Shown here: piece by piece, positions 1 to 9,600 of the stretch | Layout: each line of letters begins with the position of its first letter | Position numbering within the stretch: the first letter of the stretch is position 1 | NCBI RefSeq assembly: GCF_900604315.1 | Contig: NZ_LR026980.1 | Location: forward strand, 1 to 64,000 | Source of the DNA: [Erwinia] mediterraneensis | GTDB lineage: Bacteria > Pseudomonadota > Gammaproteobacteria > Enterobacterales > Enterobacteriaceae | Length of the DNA: 64,000 nt | Reading direction: 5' to 3' | The notes under the pieces: model-generated | The model's input: the letters and a program-made list of their open reading frames with translations, nothing else | What the model was told of the DNA's origin: nothing | Databases searched by the model: none | Position numbers and translations under genes: made by a program

Positions 1-1
1 G

Positions 2-187
2 GTGGTGGGTTACTACGAACCCTATATGCATGCCTGGGACTGCCTGGCGGGCTACTGTCTGGTAAAAGAGGCGGGAGGCTGGTATCACCCTTTTAATACC
101 GAAGGCGAGCGGTTAACCAGGGGGGCGCAGGTGCTGGCCGTCGCACCCGGTGCGGAGGCTGATTTGCGCAAAATTGCCGGCATTTAA
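2..187 (+). CDS. Inositol monophosphatase family protein, C-terminal part (cut by window edge)
   Basis: Only the last 61 codons are inside the window; the reading frame is already open at the first base, so the true start lies upstream. The visible segment contains the WDCLAG motif followed by KEAGG, which matches the conserved WDxAAG...EAGG metal/substrate block of the inositol monophosphatase superfamily (IMPase, FBPase-like, CysQ). In that family this Asp binds Mg2+ and the enzyme removes a phosphate from a small sugar or nucleotide. The member and substrate cannot be told from the tail alone. It ends in a TAA and is followed by a long gap before the convergent PfpI gene. Confidence 0.75.
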   Translation: MVGYYEPYMHAWDCLAGYCLVKEAGGWYHPFNTEGERLTRGAQVLAVAPGAEADLRKIAGI

Positions 188-512
188 TGCTGAAGCGGGC
201 AACAGCACCAGCGAAAAGTTGCGTCGGGCGGAGTTTGAATCGCGCCACGTTATACTCAAACCGCGTAGCAGCCAGCTGCGTTTACCGTCAGGAGAGCCCC
301 CTTCCAGCTGACGGATCTGACGACGCCGTTCCAGCCTACTGCTGCTGGGTCAGCACGCACACTGGCGAGTCACATCCGCGTGTTTTCCTGCCCGGGAAAA
401 GCGCCTTACCGGGATAAAACAAAAGCAGCCCGCAGAGACCAAAATGTGCCTCAGCGGGCTGCCTGTTGCGAAAGTTTGAACCGATGGCGTGAGCCGTGCC
501 GGGAGGGAAGCG
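188..512. other. Intergenic gap between convergent genes
   Basis: About 325 bases between the stops of the IMPase-family gene and the leftward PfpI gene. Apart from the hairpin annotated at 412-462, no convincing gene, RNA or repeat was seen; short open frames here have no recognisable protein features. Confidence 0.5.
412..462 (-). terminator. Rho-independent terminator of the PfpI-family gene
   Basis: A perfect 9-bp inverted repeat (GCAGCCCGC at 425-433, GCGGGCTGC at 454-462) lies about 50 bases beyond the stop of the leftward gene. Read on the minus strand the stem is followed by a T-rich run (CTTTTGTTTTATC). The 20-base loop is long, so strength is uncertain. Confidence 0.55.
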
Positions 513-1091
513 TCAGGCTGGCTGCGTCTGCTTCGTTAACACCTCAACAAATTTTGCCAGCCATTCTGGATGGGCGGGCCATGCGGGCGCAGTGACAAGA
601 TTGCCATCCACACAAGCCTGATCAATGCTGATATCCGCATATTGTCCGCCACTCAGGCGGATTTCGGGGGCACAGGCGGGATAAGCGCTACAGGTACGGT
701 TATTTAATATGCCGGCCGCCGCCAGCTGCTGTGGTCCATGACAGACCGCTGCGATGGGTTTACCTGCTGCATCGAAATGCTGGATCAGTTTCAGAACATC
801 GGCGTTCAGCCGCAGGTATTCCGGGGCCCGACCGCCGGGAACCAGTAACGCGTCATAATCTTCACCCCGGACGGTGGCGAAATCAGCGTTCAGCACAAAA
901 CGATGCCCCGGTTTTTCGCTGTAAGTCTGCGCACCGTCAAAATCGTGAATGGCGGTCTGGACATAATCGGCATGACGTTTTTCCGGGCAAACAGCATCGA
1001 CACGGTGACCAGGCATTTGTAGCGCCTGAAAAGGCACCATGGTTTCGTAATCCTCAACATAATCGCCGACCAACATGAGAATCTTCTTCAT
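513..1091 (-). CDS. DJ-1/PfpI family protein
   Basis: 192 residues, a single alpha/beta DJ-1/PfpI (class I glutamine-amidotransferase-like) domain. The nucleophile elbow AVCHGPQ is present with Cys117 followed by His118, and an acidic residue in the N-terminal GDYVEDYE segment fits the conserved Glu of the family. The LLVPGG turn before the elbow is also typical. Members include stress-linked proteases, chaperones and glyoxalase/deglycase-type enzymes; the precise activity cannot be assigned. The gene stands alone, reads leftward, and ends at a hairpin terminator. Spacing to mqo is about 375 bases, so it probably has its own promoter. Family assignment is firm, function is not. Confidence 0.85.
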   Translation of the reverse strand: MKKILMLVGDYVEDYETMVPFQALQMPGHRVDAVCPEKRHADYVQTAIHDFDGAQTYSEKPGHRFVLNADFATVRGEDYDALLVPGGRAPEYLRLNADVLKLIQHFDAAGKPIAAVCHGPQQLAAAGILNNRTCSAYPACAPEIRLSGGQYADISIDQACVDGNLVTAPAWPAHPEWLAKFVEVLTKQTQPA

Positions 1092-1466
1092 TATGTTTCA
1101 CCCGACTGTAAGGGATGGAAAAATCAGCTAACCGCGTTACAGAGGATACGTCAAGCCTGCAGAAGGGACTTTTGATGGAGAGTGAACTATTGCAATAATG
1201 CCTTTAACTTTATGGAATTAATGATTTTCAAAGGGTTGCGGCCTCTCCGCCGTTGTCGTTTGCGCTAACGTTTCGGTAATACAGCGCAGCAGCGCCTGCG
1301 CGAGGGCGTCTCCGGCTGTAACACACTGGCAGCCAGTCACCGGGTGGGGAGGTATCGGCGATGAAAATGTGCCGGAACATGATGCTCAGAGGAGCGGAAG
1401 CCATCGTAGAGGCTGGCAACAAGGGAAACCTGCCTCCGCCAGCGGCGAAGACAGGAGAGTGGAGGT
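1092..1466. other. Intergenic gap upstream of the PfpI gene
   Basis: About 375 bases between the PfpI start and the mqo stop. A 64-codon minus-strand frame exists here but has no recognisable motif or convincing ribosome binding site. It presumably holds the PfpI promoter; nothing else was identified. Confidence 0.45.
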
Positions 1467-3122
1467 TTACAGTGCCATATCGTGCTGAGGCGCTGCCGCA
1501 GGTGCTGCGTTCACCGGCTGCGCAGCCGCTTTAGCTGCATTCTCTTTCATCTGAATCACTGGCGGTTTGGTCAGCTGCAGCGTTGCCGCTGTCTCATCCC
1601 ATACCTGTTGCGTCAGGGCAACATTGCCATTCAGTTTCTGGCCATAGGCAGGCACAATCGTGCGGATTTTGCTCTGCCACTCCGCTGAACTGAACTGTTC
1701 AGGAAAGAGTTGCTTCATCACATTGATAGCGATCGGTGCTGCTGTGGATGCGCCCGGTGAGGCACCCAGCAGAGCTGCGAGCGTTTTCTGCTGATCGGTA
1801 ACCACTTCGGTACCCAGCTTCAGCACACCGCCTTTGTCTGCATCTTTCTTGATAATCTGCACACGCTGACCCGCCTGGATCAGTTTCCAGTCTTCCTTAC
1901 GGGCAGACGGATAATATGCTTTCAGCGCTTCGAAGCGGTCATCATCGCTTAACATCACCTGACTAATCAGGTATTTCACCAGATCAAAGTTATCCAGACC
2001 AACATGGGTCATGGGCATCACGTTTTTCGTGGTGGTGGTACTCAGCAGATCGAGGAAGGACCCCTGCTTCAGGAACCTGGTGGAGAAGGTCGCGAAGGGA
2101 CCAAACAGCACCACACGCTTGCCATCAAGGAAACGCGCATCCAGATGCGGTACGGACATCGGTGGCGCACCCACAGAGGCCTGACCATAGACTTTTTCGC
2201 CATGCTGGCGGGCAATCTCCGGGTTCTCACTCACCAGGAAGGAACCCCCAACCGGGAAACCGGCGTAGTTATCCGCTTCCGGAATACCGGTTTTCTGCAG
2301 CAGCTTCAGCGCGCCGCCACCGGCACCAATAAAGACATATCTGGCATCGATTGCATGCGCCTTGCCGGTTTTCACATCGGTGACGGTAACATGCCAGGAG
2401 TTGTCGTCATTGCGTTTGAAATCGGTGGCTTCCGTTGATGTTTCCAGCGTGAAGTTATCCTTTTTCTTCAGGCTACCGATCAGCTGACGGGTAATTTCAC
2501 CATAGTTCACGTCAGTACCGACCGGTGTCCAGGTCGCCGCCACTTTCTGCTGCGGATCGCGACCTTCAATAATCAGCGGTGCCCACTGCTTGATCTGCTT
2601 CTGGTCAGTTGAAAACTGCATGCCCTGGAACAGGGTGGTCTGTTGCAACGCCTGATAACGTTTGGTCAGATAATCAACATTTTTATCTCCCCAGACAAAA
2701 CTCATGTGGGGCGTTGAGTTAATAAAAGAGCGGGGATTTTGTAGCACGCCACGCTTCACCTGAGATGACCAGAACTGGCGCGAGATCATAAAGGCTTCGT
2801 TGATCTCCAGAGCTTTACTGACATCAATGGAACCATCTGCACGTTCCGGCGTATAGTTCAGCTCCATATTCGCAGAATGACCCGTACCAGCGTTATTCCA
2901 GCCGTTAGATGATTCCAGCGCAACACCATCCAGTCTCTCTACCATCAACTGCTTCCAGTCAGGCTGAAGTTCATGCAGCAGGGTACCCAGGGACGCGCTC
3001 ATAATGCCGCCACCAATCAGCAAAACATCGGTTTTTTCCGGGGCGCTTTCAGCGTAACTGTTTGAACTGACAAGAAGTGCGATGAGAGAAAAAGCAGGGA
3101 AAAACTTAGCAGGTTGTAACAT
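1467..3122 (-). CDS. mqo: Malate:quinone oxidoreductase
   Basis: 551 residues, the usual size for Mqo. It oxidises L-malate to oxaloacetate and passes electrons through FAD to the quinone pool at the inner membrane, bypassing NAD-linked malate dehydrogenase in the TCA cycle. After a hydrophobic N-terminal stretch (about residues 8-22) comes the FAD-binding glycine motif [12 protein letters not shown] (about 35-46), then the family hallmark [14 protein letters not shown] and the segment ELNYTPE. The C-terminus carries an Ala/Pro-rich tail of about 30 residues that looks disordered. The hydrophobic start resembles a signal peptide, as seen in enterobacterial Mqo; cleavage is not implied. The gene is monocistronic and faces an AT-rich upstream region. 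Identification is strong. Confidence 0.95.
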   Translation of the reverse strand: MLQPAKFFPAFSLIALLVSSNSYAESAPEKTDVLLIGGGIMSASLGTLLHELQPDWKQLMVERLDGVALESSNGWNNAGTGHSANMELNYTPERADGSIDVSKALEINEAFMISRQFWSSQVKRGVLQNPRSFINSTPHMSFVWGDKNVDYLTKRYQALQQTTLFQGMQFSTDQKQIKQWAPLIIEGRDPQQKVAATWTPVGTDVNYGEITRQLIGSLKKKDNFTLETSTEATDFKRNDDNSWHVTVTDVKTGKAHAIDARYVFIGAGGGALKLLQKTGIPEADNYAGFPVGGSFLVSENPEIARQHGEKVYGQASVGAPPMSVPHLDARFLDGKRVVLFGPFATFSTRFLKQGSFLDLLSTTTTKNVMPMTHVGLDNFDLVKYLISQVMLSDDDRFEALKAYYPSARKEDWKLIQAGQRVQIIKKDADKGGVLKLGTEVVTDQQKTLAALLGASPGASTAAPIAINVMKQLFPEQFSSAEWQSKIRTIVPAYGQKLNGNVALTQQVWDETAATLQLTKPPVIQMKENAAKAAAQPVNAAPAAAPQHDMAL

Positions 3123-3647
3123 TAGAATTTCAACTTAAAAATTTTTTAAAAACTAAAAAAAATGATTCTAAAGCATTATTGAATGATTTAAAAATATTTT
3201 TAACGAAACTTCAACAACCTTATAAAAATCAGGGTTAAGGATCGTCACATTCAGAGCAGAAAAATCCTCAGCGTTATTTCTGATACCGGCGGGCTCCGTA
3301 AAGATCAGCATGATGATCTGACCAGACCAGACAGCAGTATGATGCCCGGATTAAGGTGCTGAAGGATCATCAGGATGGGAAAATCCTGCTCAAGACTGAC
3401 AAGATCAGCAAGCGTAAGCCGATCACCATTGCGCCGCAGGAGCGACGTGACGCGCACAAACAACTTAACCTGTCATAAGCTGTTTTAGCCCACTCTCTTC
3501 ACACGGGCAAAACCCCATACCAGTACCGGGAGCAGGGCTGCGCCCGGCCTGACTCCCGGGCCGTTTTGCTGATACGACTGTGACTGAACACCTTTTGTCG
3601 GTTCATGACCCTCTGACAAGCGAATCTCGCCATCGGTATAATCATCA
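3123..3647. other. Intergenic region with mqo promoter area and an unidentified coding remnant
   Basis: The first 120 bases next to mqo are very AT-rich and probably hold its promoter. Within 3313-3477 a plus-strand frame of about 50 codons opens just after a stop and ends at TAA near 3477. It reads as a charged, Lys-rich peptide (KVLKDHQDGKILLKTDKISK and on) with no good start codon or ribosome binding site. It looks like the tail of a lost gene, but I do not recognise the family. A GC-rich hairpin followed by TTTT sits near 3541-3568. Confidence 0.35.
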
Positions 3648-4859
3648 TTAACCGATCACTTTATTCCTGCCCGCCAGCGGTGCGATGATCATCTGCAACA
3701 GACTCATTCCCAGAAGCATCAACAGAGGCAGGGACCAGCTGGCGAATTTGTCATGCAACATGCCGAAAATCAGCGGGCCAGGCGCCGCCACGCCATAGCC
3801 TACGCACTGCGCCATACCTGAAAGCTGCGCGGCCTGACGAGGGTCGCCTGCGCGCAAGCTGAACAGAGAGAGGCTGGTCACCATCGAAGCGCCCGCCCCC
3901 AGACCAGCGATGACCAGCCAGGCGACTGCCAGATGTGGCGCCAGCAACAGGCCAGCCACACCGATAAAAATGCCCAGCGATGCAGAAAGCGCAATCAGGC
4001 GTTGGTCGTGAAGCTTCTTCAGCGCCACCATACAGACCGGGTTAGCGATAACCGCGACAATCTGATAGATAAAGAGCAGCCAGCCAGCAGTTGCCTGGCT
4101 GAAGCCGTTCGTCTGAGCGTAAGGAGTAAACCAGGCAATCAGACTATAGAAAACCAGCGACTGCAGGGCCATAAATAAGGAGACCTGCCAGCCCAGCGCC
4201 GCTCGCCATGGGCTGCGCAGCGCAGCTGTGCCTGCCACGACGGCTGAAACGGCGGCTGGTGCCCTGTGAAGCTGTGGCAGCCATGCGGCAAGCGCGATAA
4301 TGGCGGGCACAATCCAGACGCCCAGCGATAAAACCCAGCCGGAGTCGGTTAGCTGTGCCAGCGGAACGGCAATTCCGGAGGCGAGACTGGCCGTAATCGC
4401 CATGGTCGACGCATAAAGACCAATATACTTTGCCGTATGCGCTGTGAAGTCACGCTTAATCAGCGGGGGCAGAAGCACATTTGCGGCGGCTATTCCCATG
4501 CTGAGCGTCAGGGTGCCCAGCCAGAGTGCGGCTGAATTCTCTGTAATTCGCAGCAGAGACCCTAGGGAAATCAGCCAGAGTGCGCCCCAGAGCGTTTTTT
4601 TCAGCCCGACACGGTTGCCCAGCCAGGCCGCGCCAGGTGCCAGAGTGGCAAACATCATCAGTGGGATAAAATTGAGCAGTCCTGCTTCTGTAGCCGTCAG
4701 ACCGAACGTCAGACAAATATTTTCCAGTAGCGGGCCGGTAGCTGTCAGAGGAGCACGCAGATTCGCCGCGGTAAGCAGCAGGACAAACAGGAAAAAGCCG
4801 GAGCCAGAAAACAGAGAGGTATGCGCCGCAGGCGCCTGAGACTTGAACATAATATCCAT
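3648..4859 (-). CDS. MFS transporter of the CynX/NimT type
   Basis: 403 residues with about 12 hydrophobic segments, an inner-membrane major facilitator. The first loop motif LTAANLRAPLTATGPLL, the segment NVLLPPLIKRDF in the middle and LSGMAQCVGYGVAAPGPL near the end match the CynX/NimT (YeaN, YycB) branch, whose members export cyanate, 2-nitroimidazole or unknown small anions. The substrate here is unknown. It is divergent from gabT across about 280 bases, so the two may share a control region; no operator was recognised there. The start used is the first ATG; the second ATG (residue 4) is equally possible. Confidence 0.85.
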   Translation of the reverse strand: MDIMFKSQAPAAHTSLFSGSGFFLFVLLLTAANLRAPLTATGPLLENICLTFGLTATEAGLLNFIPLMMFATLAPGAAWLGNRVGLKKTLWGALWLISLGSLLRITENSAALWLGTLTLSMGIAAANVLLPPLIKRDFTAHTAKYIGLYASTMAITASLASGIAVPLAQLTDSGWVLSLGVWIVPAIIALAAWLPQLHRAPAAVSAVVAGTAALRSPWRAALGWQVSLFMALQSLVFYSLIAWFTPYAQTNGFSQATAGWLLFIYQIVAVIANPVCMVALKKLHDQRLIALSASLGIFIGVAGLLLAPHLAVAWLVIAGLGAGASMVTSLSLFSLRAGDPRQAAQLSGMAQCVGYGVAAPGPLIFGMLHDKFASWSLPLLMLLGMSLLQMIIAPLAGRNKVIG

Positions 4860-5140
4860 CGCACAAGAGCAGGGATCACCTGCTGATAGTGCGTTGGTTA
4901 ACGTTAACGCTTACGCAACAGAGCAGGAGCCCTGATGTCTGCGCATTATAGTAGCGGCCAGATCCCGAACCGTAAAGCAGAACATGCGGGGGCCACGCGC
5001 TGTGTGAAACCTGTTTTGTTGTGGTCACAACATCCTGCGCATTGCGCGCAAAAGCGTGCCGCCTGGCAAGCGTACTGGCGCAACTGCTCATATACTCAGG
5101 CATCAGGAGGCGGCCAGCCTGTTGAGAGCGGAGAAATATG

Positions 5141-6409
5141 ATGAGCAATGCAGAATTGAACCAGCGTCGTCTTGCTGCCACCCCACGTGGTGTTGGCGTG
5201 CTGTGTGACTTTTATGCAGCACGCGCAGAAAATGCCACGTTATGGGATGTTGAAGGTAATGAATACATCGATTTTGCTGCGGGTATTGCGGTATTAAACA
5301 CAGGCCACCGCCATCCTGAGGTTATCGCTGCGATTGAACGGCAATTGCAGGATTTTACCCACACAGCTTATCAAATCGTTCCCTATGAAAATTATATTGC
5401 ACTGGCAGAGCGTATTAATCAGCGCGTTCCGGTAAAAGGGCCCGTCAAAACCACCTTTTTCACCACCGGCGCGGAAGCGGTGGAAAACGCGGTGAAAATC
5501 GCCCGCGCCTTTACCGGACGTCCTGGCGTCATCGCATTTAGTGGCGGTTTTCATGGCCGAACCTGTATGACCCTGGCGCTGACAGGAAAAGTCGCGCCTT
5601 ACAAACTGGGGTTCGGGCCGTTTCCCGCATCGATTTATCATGCACGCTTTCCGGATGCGCTCAATGGCATCCCGACACAGGAGGCGTTAAAAAGTCTGGA
5701 ACATCTGTTCAGAGCAGACATCGATGCGCAACAGGTCGCAGCAATTATTATCGAGCCGGTACAGGGGGAGGGCGGATTCAATATCGCACCGGCAGATTTT
5801 ATGCGCGCCCTGCGTGAACTCTGCGATCGCCATGGGATCTTGTTGATTGCTGATGAGGTACAAACAGGATTTGCCCGTACCGGTCGGCTGTTTGCCATGG
5901 AACACTACCCGGATGCGCAGCCAGACCTGGTAACCATGGCAAAAAGCCTGGCTGGCGGCATGCCGCTTTCAGCTGTTGCTGGCCGTGCGGAGGTGATGGA
6001 TGCACCAGCTGCAGGGGGGCTGGGCGGCACCTATGCCGGCAATCCTCTGGCGGTGGCCGCTGCCCATGCCGTACTGGATATCATCGACAAAGAAGAGTTA
6101 TGCGAACGCGCGCAACAGCTGGGCACTCAACTGACCGCGGTGCTGCAGCAGGCGCGCCAACAGTGTGCTGCCATTACCGATATTCGTGCGCTGGGTTCGA
6201 TGATTGCGGTAGAGTTTTATGACCCTGCTACCGGTCAGCCTGCAGCCGCCTTTGTGCGCGAGCTACAGACGCGAGCCCGGGAGGCGGGGTTACTGCTGTT
6301 GAATTGTGGCGTTAATGGCAACGTGATCCGCTTTCTTTATCCCCTCACTATTCCGCAAGCGCAGTTCAGTCAGGCGCTGAAGATCTTATCGCACATACTC
6401 GTCTCCTGA
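5141..6409 (+). CDS. gabT: 4-aminobutyrate aminotransferase
   Basis: A PLP enzyme of aminotransferase class III that moves the amino group of GABA to 2-oxoglutarate, giving succinate semialdehyde and glutamate. Visible features are TGAEAVENAVKIAR, the GGFHGRT turn, EPVQGEGG, the PLP-phosphate Asp in LLIADEVQTGFARTG and the Schiff-base lysine in TMAKSLAGG. Two ATGs are adjacent (5138, 5141). I chose 5141: GGAG lies 7 bases before it but only 4 before the other, and this start places the lysine at residue 268 as in E. coli GabT. Length 422. No gabD or gabP is nearby. PuuE-like or other omega-aminotransferase activity cannot be excluded. Confidence 0.88.
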   Translation: MSNAELNQRRLAATPRGVGVLCDFYAARAENATLWDVEGNEYIDFAAGIAVLNTGHRHPEVIAAIERQLQDFTHTAYQIVPYENYIALAERINQRVPVKGPVKTTFFTTGAEAVENAVKIARAFTGRPGVIAFSGGFHGRTCMTLALTGKVAPYKLGFGPFPASIYHARFPDALNGIPTQEALKSLEHLFRADIDAQQVAAIIIEPVQGEGGFNIAPADFMRALRELCDRHGILLIADEVQTGFARTGRLFAMEHYPDAQPDLVTMAKSLAGGMPLSAVAGRAEVMDAPAAGGLGGTYAGNPLAVAAAHAVLDIIDKEELCERAQQLGTQLTAVLQQARQQCAAITDIRALGSMIAVEFYDPATGQPAAAFVRELQTRAREAGLLLLNCGVNGNVIRFLYPLTIPQAQFSQALKILSHILVS

Positions 6410-6416
6410 GAAAACA

Positions 6417-6457
6417 GGGATGTCGGCAGAGCGACATCCCGCCGCACCTGTTGCGGC
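6417..6457 (+). terminator. Tandem hairpins after gabT
   Basis: Two perfect inverted repeats follow the gabT stop: GGGATGTCG/CGACATCCC (6417-6425, 6432-6440) and GCCGCA/TGCGGC (6441-6446, 6452-6457). Neither is followed by a T-run, so they may be a factor-dependent terminator or mRNA 3'-end structure rather than a classical intrinsic terminator. Confidence 0.4.
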
Positions 6458-6640
6458 AGGCGATGCATTTCCTGAACACTCTTGTCAGAATGACATCAAA
6501 AATGATGGTTTTTCAGATGAATTTAGAAACTCCCCTTGCCATGCTGGTTTTTTTATCTTCCGGCAAAAATTCGCTATACCTGCTGTGCAGATGGCTTTCT
6601 GCTTTTGTCAGGTCACAGAGCGTGGTGGAGATTCATCGCA

Positions 6641-9600
6641 ATGCCAAAAATCAGAACCTCTTTTTCAGCGCAGGACTGGCGTTTACACACAGGCTTAAAT
6701 AATAAAAAACAGGCAGAGGAGTTTCAAAAAAGAGTAAAGTGGCTGGCAGAACATCCGGGACTGAATTCCGATAATTTTCAGCGCTGGCTTCTTTTTCGTT
6801 TTATGATTAATGTCATCGCTGTTACTAACACCCCATACTCTGTGCCGTCCAGGCGTCAGCTACCCCGTGATCCCGGTTTATCCGACCCTGCCGGACTAAG
6901 CCTGCAAAACAGATCGGCTTTATCTGTAACGCCCTCAGCATCGCTTATCCGCCAGATTCAGCCGCAAAAGGTGAACGCACGCAGCAAAAAACACCCCTGT
7001 TATCCCGAAGGAGCGCAGAGAAAAGAAGATTTCTCAAAAGCGGGTGCTAATCCTGCCATAAGGAGCGAAGCGCCCGATGTTGCCTTGCCTCTGATTGTGG
7101 CTTCAGTGGCGACCACGCTTCCTCGAGGGCTGCACGGTAAAACCTTTCCCATAGTAGCCAGCGTTATGGCCATAACCGGTAGCACCTGGCTTGGGAGGCA
7201 AATCTATAACGCCTTTTATCCCGCCAGTGTTAACGCGGGAATAGAGGGAATCCCGCCAGAGGAAAAAGTTGACCAGCGTGCCATAGCGTTAGTGGACAGG
7301 AGCAGCAATAATAGTGATACCCGCAAGATGGCCTTTTTAAACTTTCCGCATGGCTTTAACGGACTATGGCTTAATGAAGAATTTACTGATTACGCCCGGA
7401 TACGCACCTTAAGCACAGAGGATTTATCGAAGAACGGCACTTTTGCTAAACGCTATCTGAAAACGGAACAGGAATTCCGCAACCTTATCCAGGATGATAT
7501 TTTACAGGAGGTAGATAATAAAAGCATTAATGTTGCTTTTCATGGTTATATCCGAAAGTTTATCGATGCTGTGGTTGCACATGATTACGTTCAGGTTAAT
7601 GCTGGCGATAAGTCACTACGACTGGTAACTACGGGATTGGCCATAATATATAACACCCTGTTAATGGATATCGCCGGATTTGACAGCACTGCGTACTATG
7701 ACATTTACAGCGAAGAAGAAATTTTGTTGTTTACGCGATTAAGGTATACGTTAAAAAACGTAATATCATATATACAACAGCAGCAAACTGCACCTTATGC
7801 TGCCATTTTCAGTAAGCCGCTTTATCAATATTATATACCAGGAATGTCTCTGCACGATAAATACGATTTTATTAACGCGATGGTTTCTCCCTTTATCGCT
7901 AATGATACAACGATTTATCGCGCAATTATGCAACAGCTAAAAAAACAGGGTGACAGTGATGAAATCTCTGACATCATATATTCAATATATGAAATCGTGC
8001 TGAACGGAATCAGTAAATTACTCAGCCTGCCGGTATCAATTTCTCATCAAAACTCATCTCTAAACCTGTATATAAACCACTGCACCTGGATTCTGGAGCG
8101 TTTACAGGGATATTTTGGTAACCTCTATATTTATGATGGCGAGGACCATATCGACACTTCTGTGACAAGCAGCGTAAAAAAACTTATGACAAATAGCTAC
8201 GGGCTGTTTGAAGAATACGGCGAGAACAATGTTTATAAGGATATTGTTGACCGTATTTTTAACGGTGTCGATTTTGCTTCTCAGCCCGCCACGGGCATTT
8301 CTCTTAAAGCGAGCGAGAATGCGCAGGACAATGCTGCCAGAAAAATAGTTAACAAGTATAACGCATTAATCGCAGAGTTGTTACCTGGCGACTCGGGACA
8401 ACCAGAGAGAGGGAGCAAAACGCAGGATGATTCGCTGCGCTATTTACTGACTTCTCTACAGGAAATGATCGCCATCAATAAGCAAAGCTACCAGTCATTG
8501 CCTGCTGATAAAAGACTTATTCTGGATCGCTTTGGTCAGGCGGCTATCGGATATACTCAGTTGAGTCAGTCTGACATTCGTCATGTGATCACTGATACGC
8601 TGGCTTATCATGTACTCCCGACCATGCTTGCTGATAAACGCCAGCGTCAACATTTTCCTGTTTCACTGCTGTCCAGGCTAACTGGTTTCGATATAAAAAA
8701 AATTCAGCGTGTTTCTGAAAAATCATTACTCAACAGCGGGGAATTTAACAGGGTAAAACAGCAAAGCCTTGAGATGTATAATGATGAAACGCTCAGATGG
8801 ATAGAATATGGCATTTACCTTTTTACCAATCAGGAGGTCAGTGACACATCAAAACGCCTGATTGACATCCTCTCTTTACCCGGTATCGATGATTACCTTT
8901 CTGATTCGCTGCATCACATCCAGGATAAAGACACGACGGAAGAAGAACTGATTATGTTCTCCGACCTTTCACTGGCGCTGCGTTTTTTAAATGAGGAGAT
9001 TCACCGTGATGATACGCTAATCTCTTTTGGCGAAAAAGTGATGCTGGCGGCTATCGGGGACTATGAAAAATTCAGAAAGCAACTGGAAGATAAAGTTTTC
9101 ACGCAAAGTGCAGATGCTGCGCAATCAGCGTCAGCGATCAATGCGCTCAGGCGAGTAAATCTGATTCTGCTGAGTCTGCGCAACGAATATAGCGAAAGGC
9201 TGGATACAGTTAAATATATCAAAGATATCATTGCACACTGCAGCAGAAAAAAGGGAAGGTATATTTCCCCGTTTTTGCCGAAAAACCGTAAGGGGATTGT
9301 CTCCACAATAAATCTGGCAAAAGTGGCAGCGGTCAGACACTTTTATAACAGAACAGAGCCGGACAGAAAGAATGATGATGTTTATTTAAATATGTATAAT
9401 GCGCTGGTTTACGATGATCAGCCAGAAGCCTGCCATCTGAGAATTCTTTCCTCCTTATACTGGAACGTATTTTACCATCCACTCTTCCATTCTGCAGCAA
9501 ACCCCTTGCTTCAATACCTTGATGTGAAGAGCAATGTTGCTTTTGGTGAATTCGCTTCGGGTAAAGATGATTTGCGTCTGAGAAGGATTAGAGCGTTATT

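Noticed and set aside
6536..6640. N-terminal extension of the giant gene to the first in-frame start
   Set aside because: The extra 35 residues are Trp/Cys-rich and unlike the rest, and the ATG at 6641 has a purine-rich ribosome binding site.
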